Shown here: piece by piece, positions 7,025 to 13,162 of the stretch
How positions within the stretch are numbered: position 1 is the first letter of the stretch
Layout of the letters: every line of letters starts with the position of its first letter
Assembly: GCA_964502145.1 (NCBI GenBank)
Contig: CAZCVI010000084.1
Coordinates: forward strand, 1-31,883
DNA length: 31,883 bases
Source: CAZCVI01 sp964502145
GTDB taxonomy: Bacteria > Acidobacteriota > Aminicenantia > UBA2199
Reading direction: 5' to 3'
Made by a program: the position numbers and the translations under genes
The notes under the pieces: generated by a model
What the model was told of the DNA's origin: nothing
The model's input: only the letters and a program-made list of their open reading frames with translations
Database searches by the model: none

Positions 7025-8419
7025 TTATTCTTTGGGGATTTTGAGGGATTGGATTTTGTAACGCAGCCCGGATTCGGAAATACCCAGCGCCCGGGCAGTC
7101 TTTGATTGATTGAACTCGTATTTGCGCAGTGAATTTATTATGGCTTTTCGTTCTGTGAGGGCAAGAATTTCTGGCAGGGTTAGTTCGTGGGGGTCCGGGT
7201 TGGTTAGATTGTCTAGATCATTATTTGCGGGGTGATTAGTGGGCAGGTTTTTGATGTACACTGGCAAATCCTGGGGCGTTAGGATCGTGCCACGGGCCAA
7301 AATCACCGCCCGTTCAATGATGTTTTCTAACTCTCGAATGTTACCGGGATAGGCGTAACGGATAAGAAGATTCATAGTCTCCTTGGAAATAAATTCCACC
7401 TGTTTGGTTTCCCGCTGATTGAATTTTTTGATAAAATAGTCCACTAATAATGGGATATCTTCGCGACGTTCCCGCAATGGTGGCAAGGGGATAGTAATCA
7501 CGTTTAAGCGGAAATAAAAATCTTCCCTGAATTTTTTCTCCTTGATTTGTTGTTGTAAATCACTATTGGTGGCGGTAATTAAACGGATATCGACTTTTAT
7601 AGGTTCGTTGGAACCGAGTTTAGTAATCTCCCGTTCTTGTAAGACGCGCAATAATTTTACTTGCATGTCTTGGGAGAGTTCGCCGATCTCATCGAAAAAA
7701 AGAGTGCCACCATGAGCTTCTTCAAATTTCCCTAAGCGGGGCACAGCATCTGTATAGGCTCCTTTCACCGCGCCGAATAATTCTGCTTCCATCAATGATT
7801 CCGGGAGGGCGGAGAGATTCACTTTGAGAAACTTTTTGTTGCGCCGTGAGGAGTGATAATGGATGATATTAGCAATCACTTCTTTGCCTGTGCCACTTTC
7901 GCCAGTAATCAGGATTGCCGCATTGGAATCTGCGGCACGTAGGGCGAGGTTCAGTGCTTCCTGCATGACCGGGGCGGCGAATACATAATTACCAAAACTG
8001 AATTTCTCACGTAACCCTTCATGCAAACGCTGATTTTCTTTGACCAGAGTAATTTTTTCCAAGGCCAAGTTGATGGTATGATACAGTTCGTCCAGTTCCA
8101 GGGGTTTGGTTAAATAATCATAGGCACCGAGTTTTAATAACCGCACTGCTTTTTCCACGGAACTGTAAGCCGTCATAAAAATAACAGGAATAAGTGGATT
8201 GATTTCTTTGAGTTTTGCAAACAATTCTTCGCCGCTCATGCCTGGGAGTCGGTAATCCATTAATACGAGGTCTACCATGTTGTGCTGGAAATAGTGGAAT
8301 GCATCTTCACTGGTTTGACACAGTGTCACGCCGTAGCCTTTTTCTTTTAGATTGTCCAACAATACGCGACCTGCCAGTTTTTCATCTTCCACGATCATCA
8401 ATAAAAAACGTTCACTCAT
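7025..8419 (-). CDS. NtrC-family sigma-54-dependent response regulator
   Basis: 464-aa protein with three domains. The receiver is at ~5-120, with phosphoacceptor Asp55 in LVLMDYRLPG and the switch lysine in YLTKP. The AAA+ domain has Walker A GESGTGKE (~173-180) and Walker B GGTLFFDEIG (~237-246). The C-terminal Fis-type helix-turn-helix contains NQSKTARALGISESGLRYKI. The sigma-54 contact loop reads GAYTDA (220-225) instead of GAFTGA; Phe-to-Tyr is a known mild change and Gly-to-Asp is seen in some family members. Start at ATG 8419 is set by AGGAG six bases upstream; the GTG one codon earlier is too close to it. It follows the kinase gene by 36 nt in the same operon. Its likely target is the -24/-12 promoter at 12126-12142. 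Confidence 0.93.
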   Translation of the reverse strand: MSERFLLMIVEDEKLAGRVLLDNLKEKGYGVTLCQTSEDAFHYFQHNMVDLVLMDYRLPGMSGEELFAKLKEINPLIPVIFMTAYSSVEKAVRLLKLGAYDYLTKPLELDELYHTINLALEKITLVKENQRLHEGLREKFSFGNYVFAAPVMQEALNLALRAADSNAAILITGESGTGKEVIANIIHYHSSRRNKKFLKVNLSALPESLMEAELFGAVKGAYTDAVPRLGKFEEAHGGTLFFDEIGELSQDMQVKLLRVLQEREITKLGSNEPIKVDIRLITATNSDLQQQIKEKKFREDFYFRLNVITIPLPPLRERREDIPLLVDYFIKKFNQRETKQVEFISKETMNLLIRYAYPGNIRELENIIERAVILARGTILTPQDLPVYIKNLPTNHPANNDLDNLTNPDPHELTLPEILALTERKAIINSLRKYEFNQSKTARALGISESGLRYKIQSLKIPKE

Positions 8420-8455
8420 CACCAGCTCCTAAATTATTAAAATATTCTCACTGTG

Positions 8456-9691
8456 CTATTTTGCTGCGGGTAACCTAACTTGGAAGCGAGTATTCCCGGA
8501 GTCATGGGAGAGGAGGCGAATCTCTCCTTGCATGGCCATCACCAAACGTAGCACAATATGAAGTCCGAGGCCCATCCCCTTGGTTTTAGTAGAGAAATAG
8601 GGCTTGAAGATCGAATCTGCCACCTTGTTGTCAATGCCTTTGCCGTTGTCGCAGATGTCCAGGGTGAGAGTTCCCGCCTGGGTGGTGAATAGGATAGTAA
8701 TTTCCGCGGCACCTGCTTCCATGGCATTTTTCGCTAAATTCAACAGGATTTGTTTGAGCAGGTTCTCGTCGGTGCGAATAGTCGTGGGGCCGTTGATTTT
8801 TATTTGGGTGTGAATCCCTTTGTCTTCCAATTCTTGGGTCATAAGGAATTGAAAAGTCTCTATAAATGCCGTCAGGTCTAAGGGCGCGTAATGGGGTTTG
8901 ATTTCCTTGGAGAGACCCACATAGGCTTCTAAAATGCTGGAGATACGCCGCACCTCGCCTTTAATGGCCTCGCGGTAAAACAGCGCTTCGCTATCATTGG
9001 AACAGTATTTTTCCAATGTACTGAAGGAGAGATAGATCGCGTTTAGTGGGTTCTTGATTTCGTGGGCGATTTCCGCCGTGAGCAGGGAGAGTTCTTTAAA
9101 ACGATCCTTTTCCTGTTTCTCTTGTTGTAATTCCAGGGTGTTACTATAAAATTTTTTATCGAAATAAAAGACCAGCGCGATCACGGCAATCATGACCAGT
9201 GAAAAGAGCGCAGCCACAACATAAAAATTCTGTCCTGCGGTCTTTTCGAACGTAGTTAAGAACTCATAGTTGAAACCGATATACAATCGGTAGGCTTCGC
9301 CCTTTTGGCCGGTGAAACGGGCGGAGGTTTCAAAAACCTTACCCACGGCAGTATCTAAAATGCGATAATTTTCAGGACCGGGTACAACGGGGAAAAAACC
9401 TTCATAGCGAGATAGGAGGTAAACCAACACATCACGATGAAATAAACCAATGTATTCGATGGATTCATTTTCATAGAGATGGTTCAGAAAGGTAGTTAAT
9501 TTTTCCTGTCCGCCTTTGATCAAGTCTTGCCCTGAGAGTTCCAGTAGGTTGCCAATAGTCAAACCTTCAGCCGCAGTAATTTCCAGAAATTTCCCACGGA
9601 TTTCCTTTTGGTTGAATTGGTTGAGATAATAAATAGAAACCAGGATTAGCATAAAAGGAAATAGAATAAAAAAGAAACGTCTCTTTTTCAA
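8456..9691 (-). CDS. membrane sensor histidine kinase of the sigma-54 two-component system
   Basis: 411 aa from the proposed TTG start. TM1 is at ~5-24 (FFFILFPFMLILVSIYYL). A ~130-residue extracytoplasmic sensor follows, without a recognisable motif (possibly Cache-like). TM2 is at ~155-177, followed by a short linker. The HisKA H-box EIAHEIKNPLNAI has His210. The ATPase domain has an N-box (NLAKNAMEAG) and G-boxes (DNGKGI, GMGLGLHIV). An in-frame ATG 30 codons upstream would put a very basic tail inside the preceding gene. TTG 9691 instead overlaps that gene's TGA (TTGA) and has GGAAGAGG just upstream, so it is preferred. The layout (periplasmic protein, kinase, sigma-54 regulator) resembles the ZraPSR type. 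Confidence 0.9.
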   Translation of the reverse strand: MKKRRFFFILFPFMLILVSIYYLNQFNQKEIRGKFLEITAAEGLTIGNLLELSGQDLIKGGQEKLTTFLNHLYENESIEYIGLFHRDVLVYLLSRYEGFFPVVPGPENYRILDTAVGKVFETSARFTGQKGEAYRLYIGFNYEFLTTFEKTAGQNFYVVAALFSLVMIAVIALVFYFDKKFYSNTLELQQEKQEKDRFKELSLLTAEIAHEIKNPLNAIYLSFSTLEKYCSNDSEALFYREAIKGEVRRISSILEAYVGLSKEIKPHYAPLDLTAFIETFQFLMTQELEDKGIHTQIKINGPTTIRTDENLLKQILLNLAKNAMEAGAAEITILFTTQAGTLTLDICDNGKGIDNKVADSIFKPYFSTKTKGMGLGLHIVLRLVMAMQGEIRLLSHDSGNTRFQVRLPAAK

Positions 9692-10233
9692 GAGTGGCCT
9701 CTTCCCTTCATGGCCCCATTTCCTCTTCGTCCGCCGTTCATGTGTTTGCCTTTTCCCATCCGTTCTCCTTTGCCGCGCCATAAAGGAAAGCCATATTTAT
9801 CGCGGAACTGGTGCATTTGGCCCTGGTATGACATGGAGCGGGCCATAATCACTTCGGTTTCATTGGTTTTATAGGAAGAGCCGGTGATTTCAATAGTAGC
9901 GCCAATTTTTACCTCTGTGGTAAAAAACCAGCGGGGAGATACTTCCACGCGGTAGATTGTTTTATTTTTCGCTTCTTTTAGATAGATGATGATAAACTCA
10001 TCGTTGGCGAAACACGCTTCATTTTTAACGTCTGTAATTTCCCCACGAATAGTGATTACCTTATCCACGCGGTAATAGTTAACCGTTTCTTGGGGGAAAA
10101 CCAAGGCGGGAGGTAGCAGGGTAAAACACAAGGTGATTATAAATACAAAAGGAAGAATACCCAGATTTTTATTATGATATGGGGAAGCGGTATAAATACT
10201 TTTTATTATTCGGGTTTTTATTTTTTTGTTCAT
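9688..10233 (-). CDS. exported OB-fold-like protein P1 with LRDxxGxPLWR-type motif and basic Gly/His/Met tail
   Basis: 181 aa. An N-terminal hydrophobic segment (~26-44) forms a signal anchor or signal peptide ending near VFPQ. A β-rich domain follows (~55-135; VITIRGEITDVKNEACF ... GATIEITGS), consistent with an OB fold. The signature FRDKYGFPLWR is at ~143-153. The last ~28 residues are rich in Gly, Arg, Lys, Met and His (GKHMNGGRRGNGAMKGRGHS), suggestive of metal or polyanion binding. The same signature ends the two exported proteins upstream. It is translationally coupled to the histidine kinase through a TTGA overlap, so it probably works with the sensor. ATG 10233 is taken as start; a GTG two codons earlier is possible. 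I do not recognise a named family. Confidence 0.8.
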   Translation of the reverse strand: MNKKIKTRIIKSIYTASPYHNKNLGILPFVFIITLCFTLLPPALVFPQETVNYYRVDKVITIRGEITDVKNEACFANDEFIIIYLKEAKNKTIYRVEVSPRWFFTTEVKIGATIEITGSSYKTNETEVIMARSMSYQGQMHQFRDKYGFPLWRGKGERMGKGKHMNGGRRGNGAMKGRGHS

Positions 10234-10244
10234 ATTCACTGTAT

Positions 10245-10272
10245 ATTATACCTGCCGTTTTTTTACAGTCAA
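10245..10272 (-). promoter_or_regulatory. sigma-70-type promoter of the P1-kinase-regulator operon
   Basis: -35 TTGACT (10267-10272), a 16-bp spacer, then a perfect -10 TATAAT (10245-10250). Transcription should start around 10238-10240, leaving a leader of 0-7 nt before the GTG/ATG start. The hairpin element at 10282-10450 begins only ten bases upstream of the -35. Confidence 0.7.
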
Positions 10273-10281
10273 GTCGGAAGC

Positions 10282-10450
10282 CATATTAAATACACCGCCA
10301 ACTTAATGGGAAGAATGGGAATCATGGGAATTATGAGAATGATGGGAATTATGGGATAAACAAAAAAAATCCCATTCCTCCCATTCTTCCCATAATTCCC
10401 ATTCCTCCCACTTGATTTTATGGTACTCTCGAATTGGCGGTGAATCCAGG
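10282..10450. repeat. 9-nt-period hairpin element A (GGGAAnnAT type)
   Basis: The ends are inverted: ACACCGCCAA (10292-10301) and TTGGCGGTGAATCCAGG (10434-10450). The left arm has six 9-mers in register from 10308 to 10361 (GGGAAGAAT, GGGAATCAT, GGGAATTAT, GAGAATGAT, GGGAATTAT, GGGATAAAC). The right arm (10370-10410) carries the complementary CCCATTCnn words. An asymmetric tail TTGATTTTATGGTACTCTC (10412-10430) is shared with element E at 23153-23285, which lies in the opposite orientation. No transposase is present. Confidence 0.85.
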
Positions 10451-10590
10451 CATATTAAATACACCATCCAATTCTCGAAACAGTTATGGACTGAGTGGAC
10501 AATGTGGACTTGGTGGATTTAGTGGACAAAAAACCAGAGTTTTTAGAAGAGTCCACAAATCCATTGAGTCCACAGTGCCCACAATTTATT
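10451..10590. repeat. 9-nt-period hairpin element B (TGGACnnnn type), abutting element A
   Basis: It starts with CATATTAAATACACC, the same leader that precedes element A. Five 9-mers follow in register at 10487-10531 (TGGACTGAG, TGGACAATG, TGGACTTGG, TGGATTTAG, TGGACAAAA). The complementary arm with GTCCAC words is at 10550-10582. The usual right end GGTGAATCCAGG is missing. It joins element A directly, like modules of one family. Confidence 0.75.
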
Positions 10591-10614
10591 TACCGATTCA
10601 TTCGGAGTAAGAGA

Positions 10615-11118
10615 TTAGAGGTTACGCAGGCAATTTCTTCTTGCGCCGTTACCTTGTCTGTAGCCCTGGTGGATGGCACTACGACGCCATAAAGGACGTC
10701 CTGTTTTGTCACGGAGTTCCAATTGTTTTCCACCTTGGGACAGTTGTGAGGCAAAAAAGTTCCCGTTGTCGTTGCCTGTTCCTATATATGCTTTTATCGC
10801 GATTGATTCACCCTTTTTTAATTCCCAGTTATTGGATTGGATGAAAGCATTGGGGCCCAGGTAGACCTGGGTGTTTTTTCCTTGTTTCGCGTCCGCGATA
10901 GTTAATAGAACACCAGCGCTGTATTTGCCTTTGCCTGAGGTGCATTGTGTTACTTCCAAGATTTTTCCTTCAATAGTGACGGTAGAAGTGACATCAAAAG
11001 TATGCATCCGATAGCCTTGTCTGTTTTGTTGTACCGGTTGAACTGGTTGAACTTCGGCGATCCCAATTGCCACCAGTGTAAAAATAATAACCGTGATAAG
11101 CATCAATTTCTTATTCAT
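10615..11118 (-). CDS. exported OB-fold-like protein P2 with LRDKTGRPLWR motif
   Basis: 167 aa. The signal peptide (~1-21) is MNKKLMLITVIIFTLVAIGIA. A short linker VQPVQPVQ and a β-rich domain (~40-130) follow, with TVTIEGKILEVTQ and KKGESIAIKAYIGTG in the same order as in P1. The signature LRDKTGRPLWR is at 135-145, followed by a basic Gln/Arg/Asn tail. The start has GGAGTT five bases upstream. It lies 68 nt downstream of P3 on the same strand and probably shares its sigma-54 promoter. Paralogous to P1 and P3 by domain order and signature. Probably periplasmic; the biochemical role is unknown. Confidence 0.8.
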   Translation of the reverse strand: MNKKLMLITVIIFTLVAIGIAEVQPVQPVQQNRQGYRMHTFDVTSTVTIEGKILEVTQCTSGKGKYSAGVLLTIADAKQGKNTQVYLGPNAFIQSNNWELKKGESIAIKAYIGTGNDNGNFFASQLSQGGKQLELRDKTGRPLWRRSAIHQGYRQGNGARRNCLRNL

Positions 11119-11131
11119 TTTTAACTCCTTT

Positions 11132-11167
11132 TTTATTAGAATCTTTATTAGAATCTGTATTAGAATA
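11132..11167. repeat. 12-bp tandem repeat upstream of P2
   Basis: Three copies of TTTATTAGAATC on the plus strand (11132-11143, 11144-11155, and a third with two changes at 11156-11167). They lie between the P3 stop and the P2 ribosome site, so they would be in the P3-P2 transcript, read as GATTCTAATAAA. Confidence 0.85.
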
Positions 11168-11186
11168 CTCTGAATTATTATTTTGT

Positions 11187-12041
11187 TTAGTTATTGCCCT
11201 GGTTTCGCCATAGGGGTGCGCCAGTTGCAGTGTCCCGTAATTGAATCGTGGTTCCGTCTTCCAGTACCACGGACATCAGGATATTCACGATATTGCTGTT
11301 ATAGTCTACAGTGAAACCGTTGGCGATAATAGTGTCGCCCACTACGGGGTGGGTGATATTCAGATTATCCCAGTAATAAATCGGTCCCAAACCTAACACG
11401 GAGATGTTCCCTGCGGTGGTGGCCAGAACCATGCCGTTTCCTTGTATTCCATAATTGTTTACACTATTACTGATGATTTCGCCAGAATAAGTAAAAGGTG
11501 TACCGTTTAAGATATCATAACAGATACCGTTGAAACCACCGGCACCAGGCATATTTTCCCATTCCCTGCCAATATGACGCCACAAAGGCAAGCCATTTTC
11601 ATCCCGTAGTGGGACCAGGGTCCCATTCACCGTGATTTGGGTCAGCACATTGCGAATATCGCCGTTATAGTCCAGGGTATAGCCGTTGCCGCTGACGATG
11701 TCGCCTTCCACAGGTTTCGTCATGTTCAGACTATTCCAATAGTTATTCGCACCCAGTCCCCAAACCGTAATATTCCCGGTAGAAGTAGTTAATACCAGGC
11801 CGTCACCGTAGATTCCCGCGCTGATAACCGTCCCGCTAAAAGAAAAAGGTGATCCTGTCAACAGGTTATAAATCGGTGAACAGCCAACATTACCACCATT
11901 ACCTCCATTACCTCCATTACTACCATTACCGCCGTTTCCATTACCGCCGCCGTTACCACCCACAAATGTGGTATTCTGTGCCAGTAAAGGCAGTATCATC
12001 AAACCCAAAATAGCCAATAAACCCAAAATTCGTTTACTCAT
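11187..12041 (-). CDS. exported protein P3 with two OB-like repeats, each ending in LRDxxGxPLWR
   Basis: 284 aa. The signal peptide is MSKRILGLLAILGLMILPLL (1-20), with a likely cut after LAQ. A Gly/Asn-rich linker (~28-51) follows, then two homologous modules (~57-155 and ~173-278). Both share (N/L)xGxPFx(F/Y)SGxxIS, GLVLTTSTGNITVWGLG-like strands and closing signatures LRDENGLPLWR (145-155) and LRDTATGAPLWR (from 268). It is thus an internal duplication of the P1/P2-type domain. ATG 12041 is preferred over the ATG 13 codons upstream because AGGAGG lies seven bases before it and the signal peptide starts cleanly there. First gene behind the sigma-54 promoter. The Gly/Asn linker is encoded by 9-nt GGTAATGGn repeats. 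Confidence 0.82.
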   Translation of the reverse strand: MSKRILGLLAILGLMILPLLAQNTTFVGGNGGGNGNGGNGSNGGNGGNGGNVGCSPIYNLLTGSPFSFSGTVISAGIYGDGLVLTTSTGNITVWGLGANNYWNSLNMTKPVEGDIVSGNGYTLDYNGDIRNVLTQITVNGTLVPLRDENGLPLWRHIGREWENMPGAGGFNGICYDILNGTPFTYSGEIISNSVNNYGIQGNGMVLATTAGNISVLGLGPIYYWDNLNITHPVVGDTIIANGFTVDYNSNIVNILMSVVLEDGTTIQLRDTATGAPLWRNQGNN

Positions 12042-12125
12042 TTTAAATCCTCCTGAATTGTTTTCTAATTTTACGTGCAAATTTTATCATCGAATTCAAG
12101 GTACCTTTAAATTCAGTATAAATAG

Positions 12126-12142
12126 AGCAAGTTTATTGCCAA
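12126..12142 (-). promoter_or_regulatory. sigma-54 (-24/-12) promoter for P3-P2
   Basis: The minus strand reads TTGGCAATAAACTTGCT. It matches YTGGCAC-N5-TTGCW with exact spacing between GG (-24) and GC (-12), differing only in the less conserved bases after TGGCA. Transcription would start near 12115, about 75 nt before the P3 start codon. An NtrC-type regulator is encoded in the same locus. Confidence 0.72.
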
Positions 12143-12164
12143 GATTCACAGAATACCGTAATAT
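12136..12164 (+). promoter_or_regulatory. weak candidate plus-strand promoter
   Basis: TTGCCA (12136-12141), 17 bp, TAATAT (12159-12164). It overlaps the sigma-54 -24 region on the other strand. Together with the hairpin at 12379-12408 it would bracket a short non-coding transcript. Weak match; reported because spacing is exact. Confidence 0.25.
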
Positions 12165-12206
12165 AAGGCTTTACAAGAATTGAGTGCCCGATAACGCAGG
12201 AGGAAC

Positions 12207-12222
12207 TCGCAGGAATCTGCGA
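12207..12222. promoter_or_regulatory. candidate upstream activator site of the regulator
   Basis: A perfect inverted repeat TCGCAG-GAAT-CTGCGA, centred about 100 bp upstream of the predicted sigma-54 start. This is the usual distance for enhancer sites of NtrC-family activators. A further half-site CGCAGGA lies at 12195-12201. Confidence 0.5.
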
Positions 12223-12378
12223 AAGTTTACAGCTTTCCCGCCAGAATCAACGAGAAAGAAAATAGATGAGTGAGTTCAATAAAGTGAGTGGGGAGTAATC
12301 ATCGGGTTGCCAAGGATGTTAAAATGAGGATACAAGGTTGTATTCATGAAAATGGTGGGGCCTTCTTTTTGAAACGGG

Positions 12379-12408
12379 GGGGGGGATGTATTCCCATCCC
12401 CTTTTCTT
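12379..12408 (+). terminator. hairpin with T-run, plus-strand orientation
   Basis: GGGGATG (12382-12388) pairs with CATCCCC (12395-12401) around a 6-nt loop, followed by TTTTCTT. In this direction it would stop rightward transcription just before it became antisense to the Cas6-like gene, whose stop codon overlaps the T-run. On the minus strand there is no T-run. Confidence 0.45.
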
Positions 12409-13078
12409 ACTCTTTCAACGTGCAAATCGCGCCATAGCCATGGCTGGAACTTTTCCCCAAGCCTAAGTAATCGGGCAAAAGAAAATTAACCTTGAACTCC
12501 CCTTTAAAGCCAATATGGGAATCTCCTTTCAAATTGGCAGCCACTTGCTCCAACTCCGGGGTGACGACCAGTCGTTGCTCCACCGTATAGTCGGCAAACT
12601 TGCAAAACGCAATGATGTTACTTACCAAAATAGTCCGCAACATATCCGCTTTTTGAGTCTCGGTTGCAAAGGTCCTGAACTTTTTATAATTCTTCTGGTT
12701 CAGTGCCAGCCATGGGCTCATAAATACATAGCGGTAGAACTGCCCATCTTCACCAAAACTGGCTTCTTTGATTTCCATTTGCATTTCGCGGAGATCCATC
12801 TTCTTGCCTGCAATATTCACATGCTCGGATTTCAAGAACACTTCCTTGAGAATAGCAATCGCATCATCCGTATACGCATACACGGAAAATAAATCGGTCA
12901 ATTTGAACTGGATGGCCGGGTAACGATAAAAATAGGTATCACTCTCAGGCTGATTATTATGCAACAGATCAAATGCCCTGAACTGCTCGGCAAAATATTC
13001 CCTAATTTTATGAAGCTCCCCCGGTTTCACTCGCAAACCAGGAAATTTTATCACGGCCATTTTTATTTGATTAATCAT
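12407..13078 (-). CDS. Cas6b-like CRISPR RNA endoribonuclease, orphan
   Basis: 223 aa. The N-terminal half is ferredoxin-like (MAVIKFPGLRVKPGELHKIR). The middle has FMSPWLALNQKNYKKF and a segment MLRTILVSNIIAFCK. The C-terminal Gly-rich loop region FKVNFLLPDYLGLGKSSSHG ends in a YGAICTL strand. This order matches Cas6b-type proteins of Bacteroidetes and archaea as I recall them. The candidate catalytic His cannot be assigned with certainty; H193 (in the DSHIGFKGEF segment) and the His of SSSHGYG are possibilities. Start has AGGAGT five bases upstream. No CRISPR repeat array or other cas gene is in the window. It is 84 nt behind the AlbA_2-type gene on the same strand. Confidence 0.7.
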   Translation of the reverse strand: MINQIKMAVIKFPGLRVKPGELHKIREYFAEQFRAFDLLHNNQPESDTYFYRYPAIQFKLTDLFSVYAYTDDAIAILKEVFLKSEHVNIAGKKMDLREMQMEIKEASFGEDGQFYRYVFMSPWLALNQKNYKKFRTFATETQKADMLRTILVSNIIAFCKFADYTVEQRLVVTPELEQVAANLKGDSHIGFKGEFKVNFLLPDYLGLGKSSSHGYGAICTLKE

Positions 13079-13162
13079 AAGTACTCCTCTATAACTATTA
13101 TAAAAAGGCTTTACGCCTCATTTATTGCTTTCTTTTTTTACTACATACACTCTTTGGTGTGC

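Noticed and set aside
9692..9781. Longer N-terminus of the histidine kinase
   Set aside because: The extra 30 residues lie inside P1 in another frame and are strongly basic. The TTG at 9691 has a ribosome site and a stop-start overlap.
10174..10359. Small protein with MGIMG repeats
   Set aside because: The frame only reads through the 9-nt-period arm of element A and starts inside the P1 promoter region; no ribosome site.
10308..10361. CRISPR array
   Set aside because: The tandem words are only 9 nt with no spacers and are paired with a complementary arm. They are hairpin elements, not direct repeats separated by unique spacers.
10495..10692. 65-codon gene with VDLVDLVDKK
   Set aside because: It is a reading of element B followed by antisense of the P2 coding end.
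13079..13162. Terminator between the AlbA_2 and Cas6-like genes
   Set aside because: AGGC-GTAAA-GCCT with five Ts has only a 4-bp stem; too weak to claim and it would not exclude cotranscription.
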